From JBLHLB01 sp047618505 (GTDB lineage: Bacteria; Planctomycetota; UBA1135; GCA-002686595): a stretch of 17,808 nucleotides of DNA. The position numbers and the translations under genes are program-made. Of this stretch, positions 6,482 to 14,570 are shown piece by piece. The notes beneath the pieces are model-generated. The model was not told the DNA's origin and ran no database searches. It saw only the letters and a program-made list of their open reading frames with translations. Numbering within the stretch: the stretch's first letter is position 1; each line of letters opens with the position of its first letter. The stretch is from NCBI GenBank assembly GCA_047618505.1, contig JBLHLB010000048.1, positions 1 through 17,808 of the forward strand, in the 5' to 3' direction.

Positions 6482-8578
6482 TCAAACTTCGCTCTCATGC
6501 GTCGCGCGGGGAAGTTCCACCCGAGCCACCGTACCGCCCCCGGAGCCCCAGCGGTGACCGCCCTCGTCGAGGTCGCCCTCTTCAGCCGAGCGCAGGGAAA
6601 TGCTGCCATCCATCTCCTCGATCACGCGCTTTGATATCGCGAGGCCGAGACCGGTCCCTTCGCTCTTGGTTGTGAAGTAGGGCTCGAACAGGTGGGCCTG
6701 TGCCTCCTTCGGAACGCCGGAGCCGGTATCGCGCACCTCAACGCTGCAACGCTCTCCCAGGAGTCGCGTGCGGATCTGGAGCGTGCCTCCGTCGGGCATG
6801 GCTTGGAGCGCGTTCGTGGTCAGATTCACAAGAACACGGTTGAGCTTGTCACGGTCGGCCCAAACAACACATGCTTCGGAACCATAGTCACGCTGCACTT
6901 CCACACCCAATTCCACTGCCCAGGCATCATGCAAGTGCAGCACCTCATTGACGAGGGCTGGAAGGTCGATGGACTCAGGCCGCGGCCTGCGTCCGCCTGT
7001 GAATTCGTAGAACTCTGCGGCAATGCGCTTGAGGCTTCCGACCTGTCGATCCACGAGATCCAAGGTCCTCTCCAAGATAGACTCGGATCGATCCGGGTCC
7101 TCCCTGCGCACGCGTCGCAGGAGATCCAGTGATAGCTGAATCGGAGTCAGGGGGTTCTTGATGTCGTGGGCGATCTGGCGCGCCATTTCCTTCCAGGCCG
7201 CGTCTTTCTCGGCGGCGATGATGCGCTCGCGCTGGTTCTCCAGCTCCGACGTCATGGCATTGAGATCCCTCGCCAGGGCGCCGACTTCGTCCCGGGAGTG
7301 GATCTGCGCACGGGCTGTCAGGTCGCCCTCCGCAACACGGCGCGTCAGACTCTGCAGCTCGAGGATCGGGCTGGAGATACGCCTGGCGATCAGGAACGTC
7401 CAGACCACTGCCATCAGCAAGACCAGTGCCGTACCGCTCAGGAGCAGACGTCGGAGCTCATTCGGAATGCGATAGATGTCGCGGTTATCGATACCGACCC
7501 CCACAACCCAATCGAAGCCGCCCTGGTCGTGCGGCAGGGTGCGGTGGAAGGCGGCGTTCTTCTCCACGCCACCGAACTCGTATTCCGGGTAGAGGCCGGA
7601 GCCGTCCTCGTCATTAACAACCGCGTCCGTCATCTGCCCCAGCCCGACGTCATCCACGATCGACCGGTAGTAGAGCTCCCGGTTTGGGTGCGCCAAAATC
7701 GTGTCGGCATCTTCATCCCAAATCCAAGCGTAGGGCGAGGGATCTTCGCCCTCCTCTACCAACCCACGGAAGGAATTTTCGACCACGGGTTTGGAGACCA
7801 GCTCTTGTACGTGGCTCCAATTCACCAGGGCATAGAGCACGGCCACGACCCGGCCACCACGTTCAACAGGCAGGGCAAATCCCAGTTGATAGCCAGTCGC
7901 CGCATCGACATCGTCACCAACGTAGCTCACGCGCCAGGGTGAAACGTGGTGGTTGATCGCGACCGCACGACCGTCCATCGCGCTTTCAAACCAGGCCTCC
8001 TGGGAGTAGTCGGACTCAAAGACCCCATCCAACTCCTCGGGCATGAGTATTCCTATGGCCGGATGTAACGCACTCGATGTGATCAACCGCCCTCTCTTGC
8101 CCACCAACAACACCCGATCGTAGACCTTTCGAACCTGGCAGAGGGCATCGAGGCGAGCGCTGGCACGCGCCCTCGCTGGGGCCAGGAGCTCCGCGCCCTC
8201 GAAGGGCTCCCCTCTCTCGGCCTGGCTGCGTCGGGCCCAGGTAGATAGGGCCAGGGAGTCCCAGGGCGGTCGCCGGAGTACGGCCTCACGGTTCGCCTCC
8301 TGGGCCATCTGGAGGAGGCTCTGCTCCAGCTCGTGTTCGTCGACGGCCTCAAACCACACAGGCTCCGTGGCAAGCAGCTCGAGGTCCTGCGCCCGGGCCA
8401 GGAGAAAAGCATCGACCTGGCGCGACAGGTCCGTCGCCAGGCCAAGCAACGACTCCTGGACCACATTACGAGTCAAACGGTTCGCCATCTGCCCCTCCAA
8501 GAAGAGGGCGAAGGCGCCGAAGGGCAGGACGACGGCCAACAGGACCGCGACCACGAGCTTGGTGGAGATGCGTCTCAA
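6482..8578 (-). CDS. NtrY-like membrane sensor histidine kinase with extracytoplasmic Cache-like sensor
   Basis: 698 residues from the preferred TTG start at 8578, which gives LLRRISTK followed directly by the first membrane span (~8-28) and has AAGGGGAG just upstream. An ATG at 8671 is possible but would overlap the divergent gene's start. A large extracytoplasmic region (~31-378), probably double-Cache, is followed by a second span (~379-398) and a HAMP domain (~399-452). The H-box is ARQIAHDIKNPLTPIQLSLD with phospho-accepting His ~471. The ATPase domain has the N-box NLTTNALQAM, DTGSGVP, LFEPYFTTK and GTGLGLAI. The HDIKNPLTPIQ signature is that of NtrY-type kinases, which phosphorylate NtrX-like regulators. 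A Gly-rich insert (EGGHRWGSGGG) near the C-terminus is unusual. No response regulator is adjacent, so the partner is elsewhere. The ligand is unknown; the isomerase and GT2 genes downstream suggest an envelope role. Confidence 0.93.
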   Translation of the reverse strand: MRRISTKLVVAVLLAVVLPFGAFALFLEGQMANRLTRNVVQESLLGLATDLSRQVDAFLLARAQDLELLATEPVWFEAVDEHELEQSLLQMAQEANREAVLRRPPWDSLALSTWARRSQAERGEPFEGAELLAPARARASARLDALCQVRKVYDRVLLVGKRGRLITSSALHPAIGILMPEELDGVFESDYSQEAWFESAMDGRAVAINHHVSPWRVSYVGDDVDAATGYQLGFALPVERGGRVVAVLYALVNWSHVQELVSKPVVENSFRGLVEEGEDPSPYAWIWDEDADTILAHPNRELYYRSIVDDVGLGQMTDAVVNDEDGSGLYPEYEFGGVEKNAAFHRTLPHDQGGFDWVVGVGIDNRDIYRIPNELRRLLLSGTALVLLMAVVWTFLIARRISSPILELQSLTRRVAEGDLTARAQIHSRDEVGALARDLNAMTSELENQRERIIAAEKDAAWKEMARQIAHDIKNPLTPIQLSLDLLRRVRREDPDRSESILERTLDLVDRQVGSLKRIAAEFYEFTGGRRPRPESIDLPALVNEVLHLHDAWAVELGVEVQRDYGSEACVVWADRDKLNRVLVNLTTNALQAMPDGGTLQIRTRLLGERCSVEVRDTGSGVPKEAQAHLFEPYFTTKSEGTGLGLAISKRVIEEMDGSISLRSAEEGDLDEGGHRWGSGGGTVARVELPRATHESEV

Positions 8579-8582
8579 CAGA

Positions 8583-8590
8583 CTCCCCTT
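8583..8590 (-). promoter_or_regulatory. Candidate ribosome binding site for a TTG start of the sensor kinase
   Basis: On the minus strand AAGGGGAG lies 4 bases upstream of an in-frame TTG at 8578. It is one of the few strong Shine-Dalgarno-like sequences in the window. It favours the TTG over the ATG at 8671, whose nearest GGAG is too far away. Confidence 0.45.
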
Positions 8591-8663
8591 AGCAGGGGGC
8601 CCGAGGATACTCTCTTGCGCCCCGAACCAAGCCTTGCTTTGGCGGCTCTGCTCTTCACTTCCT

Positions 8664-9866
8664 GTGCGCATTCTAATCGTTCGACTCTCCCATTTAGGTG
8701 ACGTGGTCCAATCCATGGGGGTCTTCCATGCCCTGCACGCTGCGTACCCACAGGCAGAAATCGCCTGGGCGATCCAGCCAGAGTTCGCTGGATTGCTGAA
8801 GGGCCTGCCGGGATTAACCCGTGTGATCCACTTTCAGCGACATGGTGGCTGGCGCGCCTGGGCCCCCCTACGCCGGTCCCTTCGGGAATTCGCGCCGGAT
8901 TTGGCCGTGGATTGCCAGGGCAACATGAAGAGCGCCGCTGTCATGTGGGCCTCGGGAGCCAGGCGCAGAGTCGGCCTGGCCAAGGTTGATTGGCGCGAAC
9001 CCGCGGGCTGCCGCGTCCTGAGCGAACGGGCGAAGCCCCTCGACGGGAAGGAGAAGCACGGCGTTGATCGCATGGTCGCCCTGGTGCGGCACCTGGTCCC
9101 CACCAGCGATGCGCCCCTACGTATGGATGTAGCCTTATCAGAGGAAGAGTTGAGCCAGGGGCGAGCGGTCCTGGAGGAATTCTTACCGTCCAGCTCGGAT
9201 GACCACGGCGCCCCAACTTCTCCGAGCGTTATCGTGCACCTGTCCTCTGGGGTAGACATCCGCGGCTGGCAATTAGACCGCTGGAAAGCCCTGGTGCAGC
9301 GCCTTCTGGATGACGGACAGCGCGTGCTGCTTCTCTCCGGTCCCGGCGAAGAGTCGGTCGGTCAAACCCTGGAGGAGAGGCTGCCTGTCTCTGATCAATT
9401 GCGGCACTGGGTTGGGCAGCGCGGGCTCCGCCCCCTGGTAGCCGTTTTCAGCGCCGCCGCCGAACGAGGCATGGCGATGCTCGGCTGCGATTCGGGTCCC
9501 GCCCACCTGGCGGCGGCCAGCGGCTTGCCCGTAGTGCTATTGGCCGGTCCGCAGGACCCCGATCGCACGGGGCCCTGGCCCATAGGCGCTGACAGCCCCC
9601 ATCGAGTTGTGCAGGCGAGGGATCAACCCAGCTGTCAGCCCTGCCTGGAACGCTCTTGCAACCACAGTCGTGGCCCGATCTGCATGTCAGGCATCGAGGT
9701 CGCGGATGTTTGCTCCGCCCTCGCCGAGGCCTGCACGGGAAGCTCCGTTCAGCTAGATAGCGATTCGTCGGCGGCTGAACAGGACTCCAAGCGGGACTCC
9801 AAACGGGCCAAATGGGCATCCGACGAAACCGGTCGAGACCCAAGCCAAGGTAGAGTGCAGCCATGA
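8664..9866 (+). CDS. GT9 family glycosyltransferase, heptosyltransferase-like
   Basis: 400 residues from the GTG at 8664, which gives the family N-terminus VRILIVRLSHLGDVVQSMG; Asp13 matches the catalytic Asp of E. coli WaaC. The C-terminal half has HLSSGVDIRGWQLDRW, the donor-site GCDSGPAHLAAASGLPVVLL and GPQDPDRTGPW, and the usual Cys cluster (SCQPCLERSCN...CM). ADP-heptose:LPS heptosyltransferases add heptose to Kdo-lipid A or inner core in the cytoplasm; GT9 members can use other sugars, so the donor is not certain. The last ~45 residues are a hydrophilic, Ser/Asp/Lys-rich tail with a DSKRDSKR duplication, beyond the usual family length. The frame is open upstream of 8664, but that part is antisense to the sensor kinase and looks like a shadow. 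The stop overlaps the next ATG as ATGA, indicating an operon. Confidence 0.9.
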   Translation: MRILIVRLSHLGDVVQSMGVFHALHAAYPQAEIAWAIQPEFAGLLKGLPGLTRVIHFQRHGGWRAWAPLRRSLREFAPDLAVDCQGNMKSAAVMWASGARRRVGLAKVDWREPAGCRVLSERAKPLDGKEKHGVDRMVALVRHLVPTSDAPLRMDVALSEEELSQGRAVLEEFLPSSSDDHGAPTSPSVIVHLSSGVDIRGWQLDRWKALVQRLLDDGQRVLLLSGPGEESVGQTLEERLPVSDQLRHWVGQRGLRPLVAVFSAAAERGMAMLGCDSGPAHLAAASGLPVVLLAGPQDPDRTGPWPIGADSPHRVVQARDQPSCQPCLERSCNHSRGPICMSGIEVADVCSALAEACTGSSVQLDSDSSAAEQDSKRDSKRAKWASDETGRDPSQGRVQP

Positions 9867-10606
9867 GGATGGTTCACTATTACCTAGTCCTGGCGCTGAT
9901 CGCTCCAGTTGCACTTTTGGCCACCGCCTGGACCGGTGCGGCCCAGGCCGGGGGCGGGCTTCACTTTGCCTTTGGGTTGAGCACCGCGATCTTCTGTGTC
10001 GCCCTGAACACGGTCGTGATTCTATTCATGATCATCACCGGCCGTGTCCTGCGGCAGGCCGCCCAGAGTCGGCCGATGGAGCCCCGCTTTCTCAAGGAGC
10101 TCAACGTCTACTTCGCGAAGAAGCGCGCCTACCCCGTCGCCATCCTGGCCGCCTTCCTTGCGGTTGTGACGGCGGTCCTTGGATACGGGAGGCACATCGG
10201 AGTGCCCACCGAAGTCCACATGCTGATCGGAACCGGCACAGTCTTCTTCGAGCTCTGGGCCGTTCTTGAGGGCTATCGCACCCTGCGTGGCAATCAGGGT
10301 CTTCTGGACCGTGTTGCCACCGAGCTCGATCGAATGGATGCAGCAGGAATCCCCGTGGACGAATCCGCCACCGAACCCACCTGGCGCTTCGCACTGCGTG
10401 GACGTTGGTTCGTCTTCGCCATCGCGGCCTGGGGCCCCTTCCTTTACTGGGGCCTGGTCGCCTGGCACGGCGACTTCAGCAAGCTCTCGCGCGTGTTCCT
10501 GGTGGGAACGGCGATCGTATCCACCGTCGGCTTCCTGAACGGCCTTCGCACCCCAAGGAATGTGTCGCCTGAATACGGCGAAGATGACGAGCTAGGCAAC
10601 GCATAA
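9863..10606 (+). CDS. Polytopic membrane protein of unknown function, coupled to GT9
   Basis: 247 residues with about six membrane spans: ~7-26, 36-60, 90-108, 116-135, 180-200 and 207-225. Between spans 2 and 3 is a basic cytoplasmic-type loop (QSRPMEPRFLKELNVYFAKKRAY) and between 4 and 5 a charged segment (DRVATELDRMDAAGIPVDE). The C-terminus is acidic (SPEYGEDDELGNA). I recognise no family or catalytic motif. The ATG at 9863 overlaps the stop of the GT9 gene as ATGA, so the two proteins are probably made together. This suggests a role near envelope glycan or lipid synthesis, which is inference from position only. A strong terminator follows at once and its A-tract includes the stop codon. 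Confidence 0.88.
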   Translation: MRMVHYYLVLALIAPVALLATAWTGAAQAGGGLHFAFGLSTAIFCVALNTVVILFMIITGRVLRQAAQSRPMEPRFLKELNVYFAKKRAYPVAILAAFLAVVTAVLGYGRHIGVPTEVHMLIGTGTVFFELWAVLEGYRTLRGNQGLLDRVATELDRMDAAGIPVDESATEPTWRFALRGRWFVFAIAAWGPFLYWGLVAWHGDFSKLSRVFLVGTAIVSTVGFLNGLRTPRNVSPEYGEDDELGNA

Positions 10607-10645
10607 AAAAAGGGGGGGAAGGCCTCAGCCTTCTCCCCTTTTTTT
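10605..10645. terminator. Bidirectional intrinsic terminator
   Basis: A7 followed by G7AAGGC (10605-10623), a CTCA loop, then GCCTTCTCCCC and T7 (10628-10645). The G/C stem has 11 pairs including one G-T, and the A and T tracts extend it. Having A-tract and T-tract on opposite sides makes it work in both directions, which fits its place between convergent stops at 10606 and 10659. Confidence 0.95.
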
Positions 10646-10658
10646 ATGGCGTCCAGCC

Positions 10659-11993
10659 CTACTCACTCAAGCCCACAATAAGCTCAGGCACGTCTTTGTA
10701 CTCCACCCAGATCACTTGGATCTGTCGCAGTAGCAGCAGCTTGGCTTCGTTGTCTGTTTCCACCATTGCGCTGGCGTAGAGCTCTTCCACCTTCGCGATG
10801 TCATCCGCCAGGGAATCGCGGAACTGCTGCGCATTGGAGTAGGACTCGACCTCCGAGAGCAGGGCATCCAGTACGACGACTGCCTCGCCGTGTCGTTGAT
10901 CTTGATAGAGGGCGTTGGCCCGTGCCAGCATTGACTCCCAGCGGGCTGATTCGATTTCGCCTTCGAGTTGTCCGACACGTTCCTGCTGCTTAAGTGTCTG
11001 TTCCCTGGCGACGACAAGCTCCGCTCGAGCCAGATCGTATTCGCCGCGCAGGATCATCATCTCCGCCAAGCGCATGTGACGCTCGGCCAGGACTTCACGT
11101 GCCATGCGATCCACACCTGCTTGGGCTTCGGTGTTGGCCGGATCCTGCAGCAACACCGTTCGGTAGCCCGTGGAGGCCGCGAAGAAGAGTTCCTGCTCCT
11201 CTAGAATCTGCGCGGAGAGCAAACCCTCCGCCGCCAGGCTCGCCGCCACATCCACACGTCGACGCGCGGCGTCCGCATTGTTCTTGTTGTAGAGCAGCGA
11301 AATCCCAAGGTCACGATCCGCGCTCACGAGGCGACCCTCGCGCAAGGCGGAGAGCCCTGACCAAAAGGACTCCTCGGAGCGATTCTCGCGGTAGAGGATA
11401 CGCCGTTCCGCCCGGGCCAAATCTTCGAGGGCCCCGGCGTCATCGGGAACATAGATCAGTGCCTGGCGCATGGCAGAAACGGCTTGAGAGAGTTGCGCGT
11501 CACCCGAGAGGGATCGAGCCAGCTCCAGCCATTCCCCCGCGAGCTGCCGACGTGTCTTTGCCACCCACACCTGTAGGGCTGGGTTTTCCCCATCAATTCC
11601 CTGCGCCGCCAACAGCACGTCCAGGGCAATCTTGGGGCGTCCCTCAAAGGTGAGGCGCCGGGCCTGCTCGATGTGCATCATGACCTCCACATCACGCATG
11701 TTTCGGATTGCCACAGGATCCGCCGCGTCCCTCTCAAGTGCCGCCTGGGCGAGCTCCTCCGCATCCCAAAAACGCCCCTCCTGTACGGCCTTAGCAAAGA
11801 GGTCCTGATCCCCCTTGTGATCCGTCATCGCGCAGCCGGTCCCGATCAGCAGGCCCGCTATCAACAGACCCGAAATCGATAGGCCCGAAATCGAAAGAGT
11901 CCCCACAAGGGACGCTCGGGCAGTGCGAGAGGGGGAATCGGAGCGAAGAAGGCCGAGGGTCGGGTGCTGAGCAGATCGGGTCATTGGGTGCAT
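10659..11993 (-). CDS. TPR-containing lipoprotein, function unknown
   Basis: 444 residues from the first ATG; another ATG three codons on (11984) is equally possible and neither has a ribosome site. A long N-region leads to an Ile/Ser/Gly/Leu hydrophobic stretch built of pentads (SISGL SISGL LIAGL LIGTG) and Cys54, a plausible lipidation site (LLIGTGCAMTDHKGD). The rest is helical and TPR-like throughout: FAKAVQEGRFWDAEELAQAA, AVSAMRQALIYVPDDAGALE, SALREGRLVSADRDLGISLL and AEMMILRGEYDLARAELVVA. Such lipoproteins usually scaffold envelope complexes; no partner can be named. It shares a convergent terminator with the GT9 operon. It lies 241 bp downstream of lptG on the same strand, so it probably has its own promoter. 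Confidence 0.87.
   Translation of the reverse strand: MHPMTRSAQHPTLGLLRSDSPSRTARASLVGTLSISGLSISGLLIAGLLIGTGCAMTDHKGDQDLFAKAVQEGRFWDAEELAQAALERDAADPVAIRNMRDVEVMMHIEQARRLTFEGRPKIALDVLLAAQGIDGENPALQVWVAKTRRQLAGEWLELARSLSGDAQLSQAVSAMRQALIYVPDDAGALEDLARAERRILYRENRSEESFWSGLSALREGRLVSADRDLGISLLYNKNNADAARRRVDVAASLAAEGLLSAQILEEQELFFAASTGYRTVLLQDPANTEAQAGVDRMAREVLAERHMRLAEMMILRGEYDLARAELVVAREQTLKQQERVGQLEGEIESARWESMLARANALYQDQRHGEAVVVLDALLSEVESYSNAQQFRDSLADDIAKVEELYASAMVETDNEAKLLLLRQIQVIWVEYKDVPELIVGLSE
11868..11897 (-). repeat. 15-bp direct repeat in a lipoprotein signal sequence
   Basis: ACCCGAAATCGATAG (11868-11882) is followed by GCCCGAAATCGAAAG (11883-11897): 13 of 15 bases identical and in frame. 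They encode two adjacent copies of a Ser-Ile-Ser-Gly-Leu-type pentad in the hydrophobic core of the signal sequence, with more diverged units next to them. Confidence 0.75.
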
Positions 11994-12122
11994 CGGTGCC
12001 GTCGATCGGCGCCGAATCCTGGGTCTCAGGGGGCGTCCGACGGACTTGTCGGACAGCGGAGATGGGACGGAGGGGTCAGGATGTGGAGACGACCCCGCCT
12101 GGACAGTCTTCCCACAGAGGGA

Positions 12123-12203
12123 GAGAAGAGCCGACCACGGCTCGAAAGGTCAACAAATCCGCGCTGTGGACACAAGGGCGACGGGCGGTCTCTGGCTCTT
12201 CTC
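12123..12203. repeat. 10-bp perfect inverted repeat in the lptG-lipoprotein gap
   Basis: GAGAAGAGCC at 12123-12132 is exactly complementary to GGCTCTTCTC at 12194-12203, separated by 61 bases. A smaller GAGCC/GGCTC hairpin (12128-12143) competes with it. This 241-bp gap (11994-12234) otherwise holds nothing I can name; a TTGACC on the minus strand could be a -35 element but has no convincing -10. The repeat may be an RNA leader structure of the TPR lipoprotein gene or a spaced operator. Confidence 0.4.
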
Positions 12204-12234
12204 AGCCCTAGTTCTGGCCCAACTTTGGCCTTTC

Positions 12235-13395
12235 TTATGCTCGCATGGAGCCAAAAAGAACGACCCCCAGGGAGCCAAAGAGGACGACCGTGAGCCACCC
12301 GGCGTGGATCGGGCCGATGAAGCCCTGGAGTCCCAGGGTGCGTGTCACAAAATCACAAGCGAAGTAGGCCATACACAGGAGCAGGCCTGCCCCCACGCGC
12401 TCGATGCCACCACCACGCTCCTGGCGCACCAGGAAGGGCAGCCCAACCAATAGCAGCACCAGTCCCGCCAGGGGAAACGTCATGTGGTAGTGAAGGGCTG
12501 TCCGAACCCGACTATCGTCCGGCCGCCGGTCCAGGACACGTCGCGCACCAGAGAAGGAAAGCTGCAGGGGATCCTCCATTGCTTGGTGGAACAGCAGGAC
12601 ATCCTCCGGCGTGAAGGTCACGCCTTCCATTTCTGTCACATCGTTGCGCTCCTGACCGGTCGAGGAGACCCTCAGGACTTGTCCTGCGGTCAGGCGCCAA
12701 CGCCCCTCGCTGTGAGGCTCGATAGCGACCGCTTTCTCAGCCGCAAAGACCTCGAGGGAACCCGCCACATCCACCTGGCAGGACAGTCCCTGAATGAGGG
12801 GTTCACCATTGGGTCCACCGGCGGGGATAAAGCTACGCACACGCACGGTGACGCCCTCGGAGCTCTTGACCCAAATGCCGCTGTAGACAGGTTGGTCGCG
12901 TCGGTCCTCAAGCTGTTCCCTGAGGATGTCGCGCTGCAGGCCGAGGGATGCCGTGGCCCACTCGCGCAAACCGAACATGCCTAGGGCCAGGATCGCGCCG
13001 CAGACAATCACCGGTGCGAGCATGCGCCTCGATGAAATGCCTCCACCTAGGACCGCCACGATCTCGTTGGCCTTGGAGAGTCGCGCCGCGGTGAAGAGTC
13101 CCGCGATCAGGGTCACGAAGGGCGACATCTCCAAGTAGAGGAACGGAATCTCCAGGAGGTAGAAATGCACGACCTTGAGGGCCGGAGGCGTGCTGCCGTC
13201 TTCACCGGGTTCCAGGTACTCGTCGAGGTTCGTCGCCATGTCGACGATCAGGAAAAGCCCCACCACCATCAGAAAGGCAGTCAGGTAGGAGAAGCTAAAG
13301 AGCCGCACGACATAGCGATCGAGGTGGCCGCCAATCTTGAGAGGCGCGCTCTGTCTCTCCATGTTGCCCAGGGGAGTTCCGGGGGGCTTGCTCAT
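12235..13395 (-). CDS. lptG: LPS export ABC permease LptG
   Basis: 386 residues of the YjgP/YjgQ family. The N-terminus has GGHLDRYVVRLF, matching the LDRY of LptG, then membrane spans (SFSYLTAFLMVVGLFLIVDM, LLEIPFLYLEMSPFVTLIAGL with the conserved AARLSKANEIVAVLGGGIS coupling segment, and APVIVCGAILALGMFG). A central periplasmic beta-jellyroll (~130-290) and three more spans at the C-terminus follow. With LptF and the ATPase LptB it extracts LPS from the inner membrane and hands it to LptC/LptA. Its ATG overlaps the stop of the upstream lptF as ATGA, the usual lptF-lptG order. Length is close to the E. coli protein (360). lptB, lptC and lptA are not in the window. I am sure of the family; F versus G rests on order and the LDRY start. 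Confidence 0.93.
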   Translation of the reverse strand: MSKPPGTPLGNMERQSAPLKIGGHLDRYVVRLFSFSYLTAFLMVVGLFLIVDMATNLDEYLEPGEDGSTPPALKVVHFYLLEIPFLYLEMSPFVTLIAGLFTAARLSKANEIVAVLGGGISSRRMLAPVIVCGAILALGMFGLREWATASLGLQRDILREQLEDRRDQPVYSGIWVKSSEGVTVRVRSFIPAGGPNGEPLIQGLSCQVDVAGSLEVFAAEKAVAIEPHSEGRWRLTAGQVLRVSSTGQERNDVTEMEGVTFTPEDVLLFHQAMEDPLQLSFSGARRVLDRRPDDSRVRTALHYHMTFPLAGLVLLLVGLPFLVRQERGGGIERVGAGLLLCMAYFACDFVTRTLGLQGFIGPIHAGWLTVVLFGSLGVVLFGSMRA

Positions 13396-14450
13396 CGCAT
13401 GAGCCCTTTTCGCAGGAGGAAGATCCCCAGGACAAGGAACATCCCATTAGTCGCCCAGGCTGCAACTTCTGGTCCGATGGAGCCCCACTCCGCCAGGGTC
13501 TTCCCCAGTCGCATGGACAGGACGTAATAGACGAAGGCGTAGCCCATGGCTGCCGTAAAGGCCGCGAGTTGTGTCCCCGCGCGCAACATGATCCCAGTCG
13601 GAATCCCCAGGAGCAGGAACAGGAAATAGGTCATGGCCAGGGCATGCCGACTCTGGATGAGATAACGGATCTCATTGCCTCGTTCTGCCTCAAGCTCCGG
13701 ATCCGACAGATCGAGCTTCAACTGCGCTGAAGTTCGATACTTTGGCTTGTGACTCTCCTTGCCCTTGCGCTTGATCAAGTCATCCATGGTGAACTTGAAC
13801 ACCGGGTTCGCACTCATGGTCTGGTTGCTTTCGTTGACCGATTCCGCGTTCACCAGGGAGACGGTCAAGACCTCCGCAGAGATATCCATGGTCATGCTTT
13901 CGGCTGTGATCGTCATGGGGTTCTCATCCCCCCCAAAAGTCAGTACGACGTTCTCCTTCACATTGCCGTGGGAGGACTCCGCCCACAGGGAGAATTCGCC
14001 CAGGTCCGCTTCGTTTCGGTTCTCGAGCGCGCGCTTCCAGCTCTCGATCTTGGCCTCGTTCTGGAAGCTGCGCGCGCGATGCTTCCAGGTGGGCGAAACC
14101 GTCGAGATCAGCCAGTCCGTCACGAAGCAAAGCACAAAGGCTAGCAACAATCCCGGTAGAAGAAGCCGCAGGGGGCTGATCCCCGCCATCCGGATTGCCG
14201 TGAACTCGTTGTCCGATGCCAAGCGCCCAAAGGTCGCCACACAGGACAGGAGAAAGGCCATGGGCAACACGTAGGGAACGAGTTCCACCAGCACCAGGGG
14301 CATGTACTCCAGGATTCCCGCGAGCCCGACCCCCCCCACCTTGTTGACCGCGCTGACGGTCAGCGTGGGCACAATCACCAGCCCCAGGCCTGCCAAGGCG
14401 AAGGCAAAGCCCACCAAGAGCTGAGCCAGGATGTATCGAAAGAGAGTCAT
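13392..14450 (-). CDS. lptF: LPS export ABC permease LptF
   Basis: 352 residues from the ATG at 14450 (MTLFRYILAQLL), the standard family start. The frame is open further upstream to 14756, but that extension is Arg/Pro-rich, lies opposite the divergent kinase gene and is not coding. There are three N-terminal spans (~10-32, 50-72, 96-116) with the coupling segment FGRLASDNEFTAIRMAGIS between spans 2 and 3. A periplasmic beta-rich region (~125-265) contains TFGGDENPMTITAESMTMD. Three C-terminal spans follow (~270-289, 294-312, 330-346). It is the partner of LptG in the LptB2FG transporter, which powers LPS movement from the inner membrane. It is first of a two-gene unit and diverges from the WaaP-like kinase gene across 120 bp. 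Confidence 0.93.
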   Translation of the reverse strand: MTLFRYILAQLLVGFAFALAGLGLVIVPTLTVSAVNKVGGVGLAGILEYMPLVLVELVPYVLPMAFLLSCVATFGRLASDNEFTAIRMAGISPLRLLLPGLLLAFVLCFVTDWLISTVSPTWKHRARSFQNEAKIESWKRALENRNEADLGEFSLWAESSHGNVKENVVLTFGGDENPMTITAESMTMDISAEVLTVSLVNAESVNESNQTMSANPVFKFTMDDLIKRKGKESHKPKYRTSAQLKLDLSDPELEAERGNEIRYLIQSRHALAMTYFLFLLLGIPTGIMLRAGTQLAAFTAAMGYAFVYYVLSMRLGKTLAEWGSIGPEVAAWATNGMFLVLGIFLLRKGLMR

Positions 14451-14526
14451 CGGTGGGCGTAGTCTTCCCTCTGCCCAGTACGGTGTCCATGGCCGAGCGA
14501 GGGCGGGGGGCCAACTCCGGCCGCCG

Positions 14527-14539
14527 GCGGGGTCCCCGC
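14527..14539. promoter_or_regulatory. 13-bp palindrome between divergent lptF and kinase genes
   Basis: GCGGGGTCCCCGC is a perfect palindrome around a central T, lying in the 120-bp divergent gap. Its position suits an operator acting on both genes, but in DNA this GC-rich it can also be chance. No promoter boxes are recognisable beside it. Confidence 0.25.
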
Positions 14540-14570
14540 GCGCTCGCCGTCGACTCTCAAAATCCAAGAC

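Noticed and set aside
7166..7942. 258-codon plus-strand open frame
   Set aside because: It is entirely antisense to the well-supported sensor histidine kinase, whose motifs are intact in this stretch. The product has no recognisable domain.
8367..8663. N-terminal extension of the GT9 gene
   Set aside because: It is antisense to the sensor kinase and Arg/Ser-rich. GT9 enzymes begin at the ILIVRLSHLGD strand.
12484..12984. 166-codon plus-strand open frame
   Set aside because: Antisense to the periplasmic domain of LptG; no independent support.
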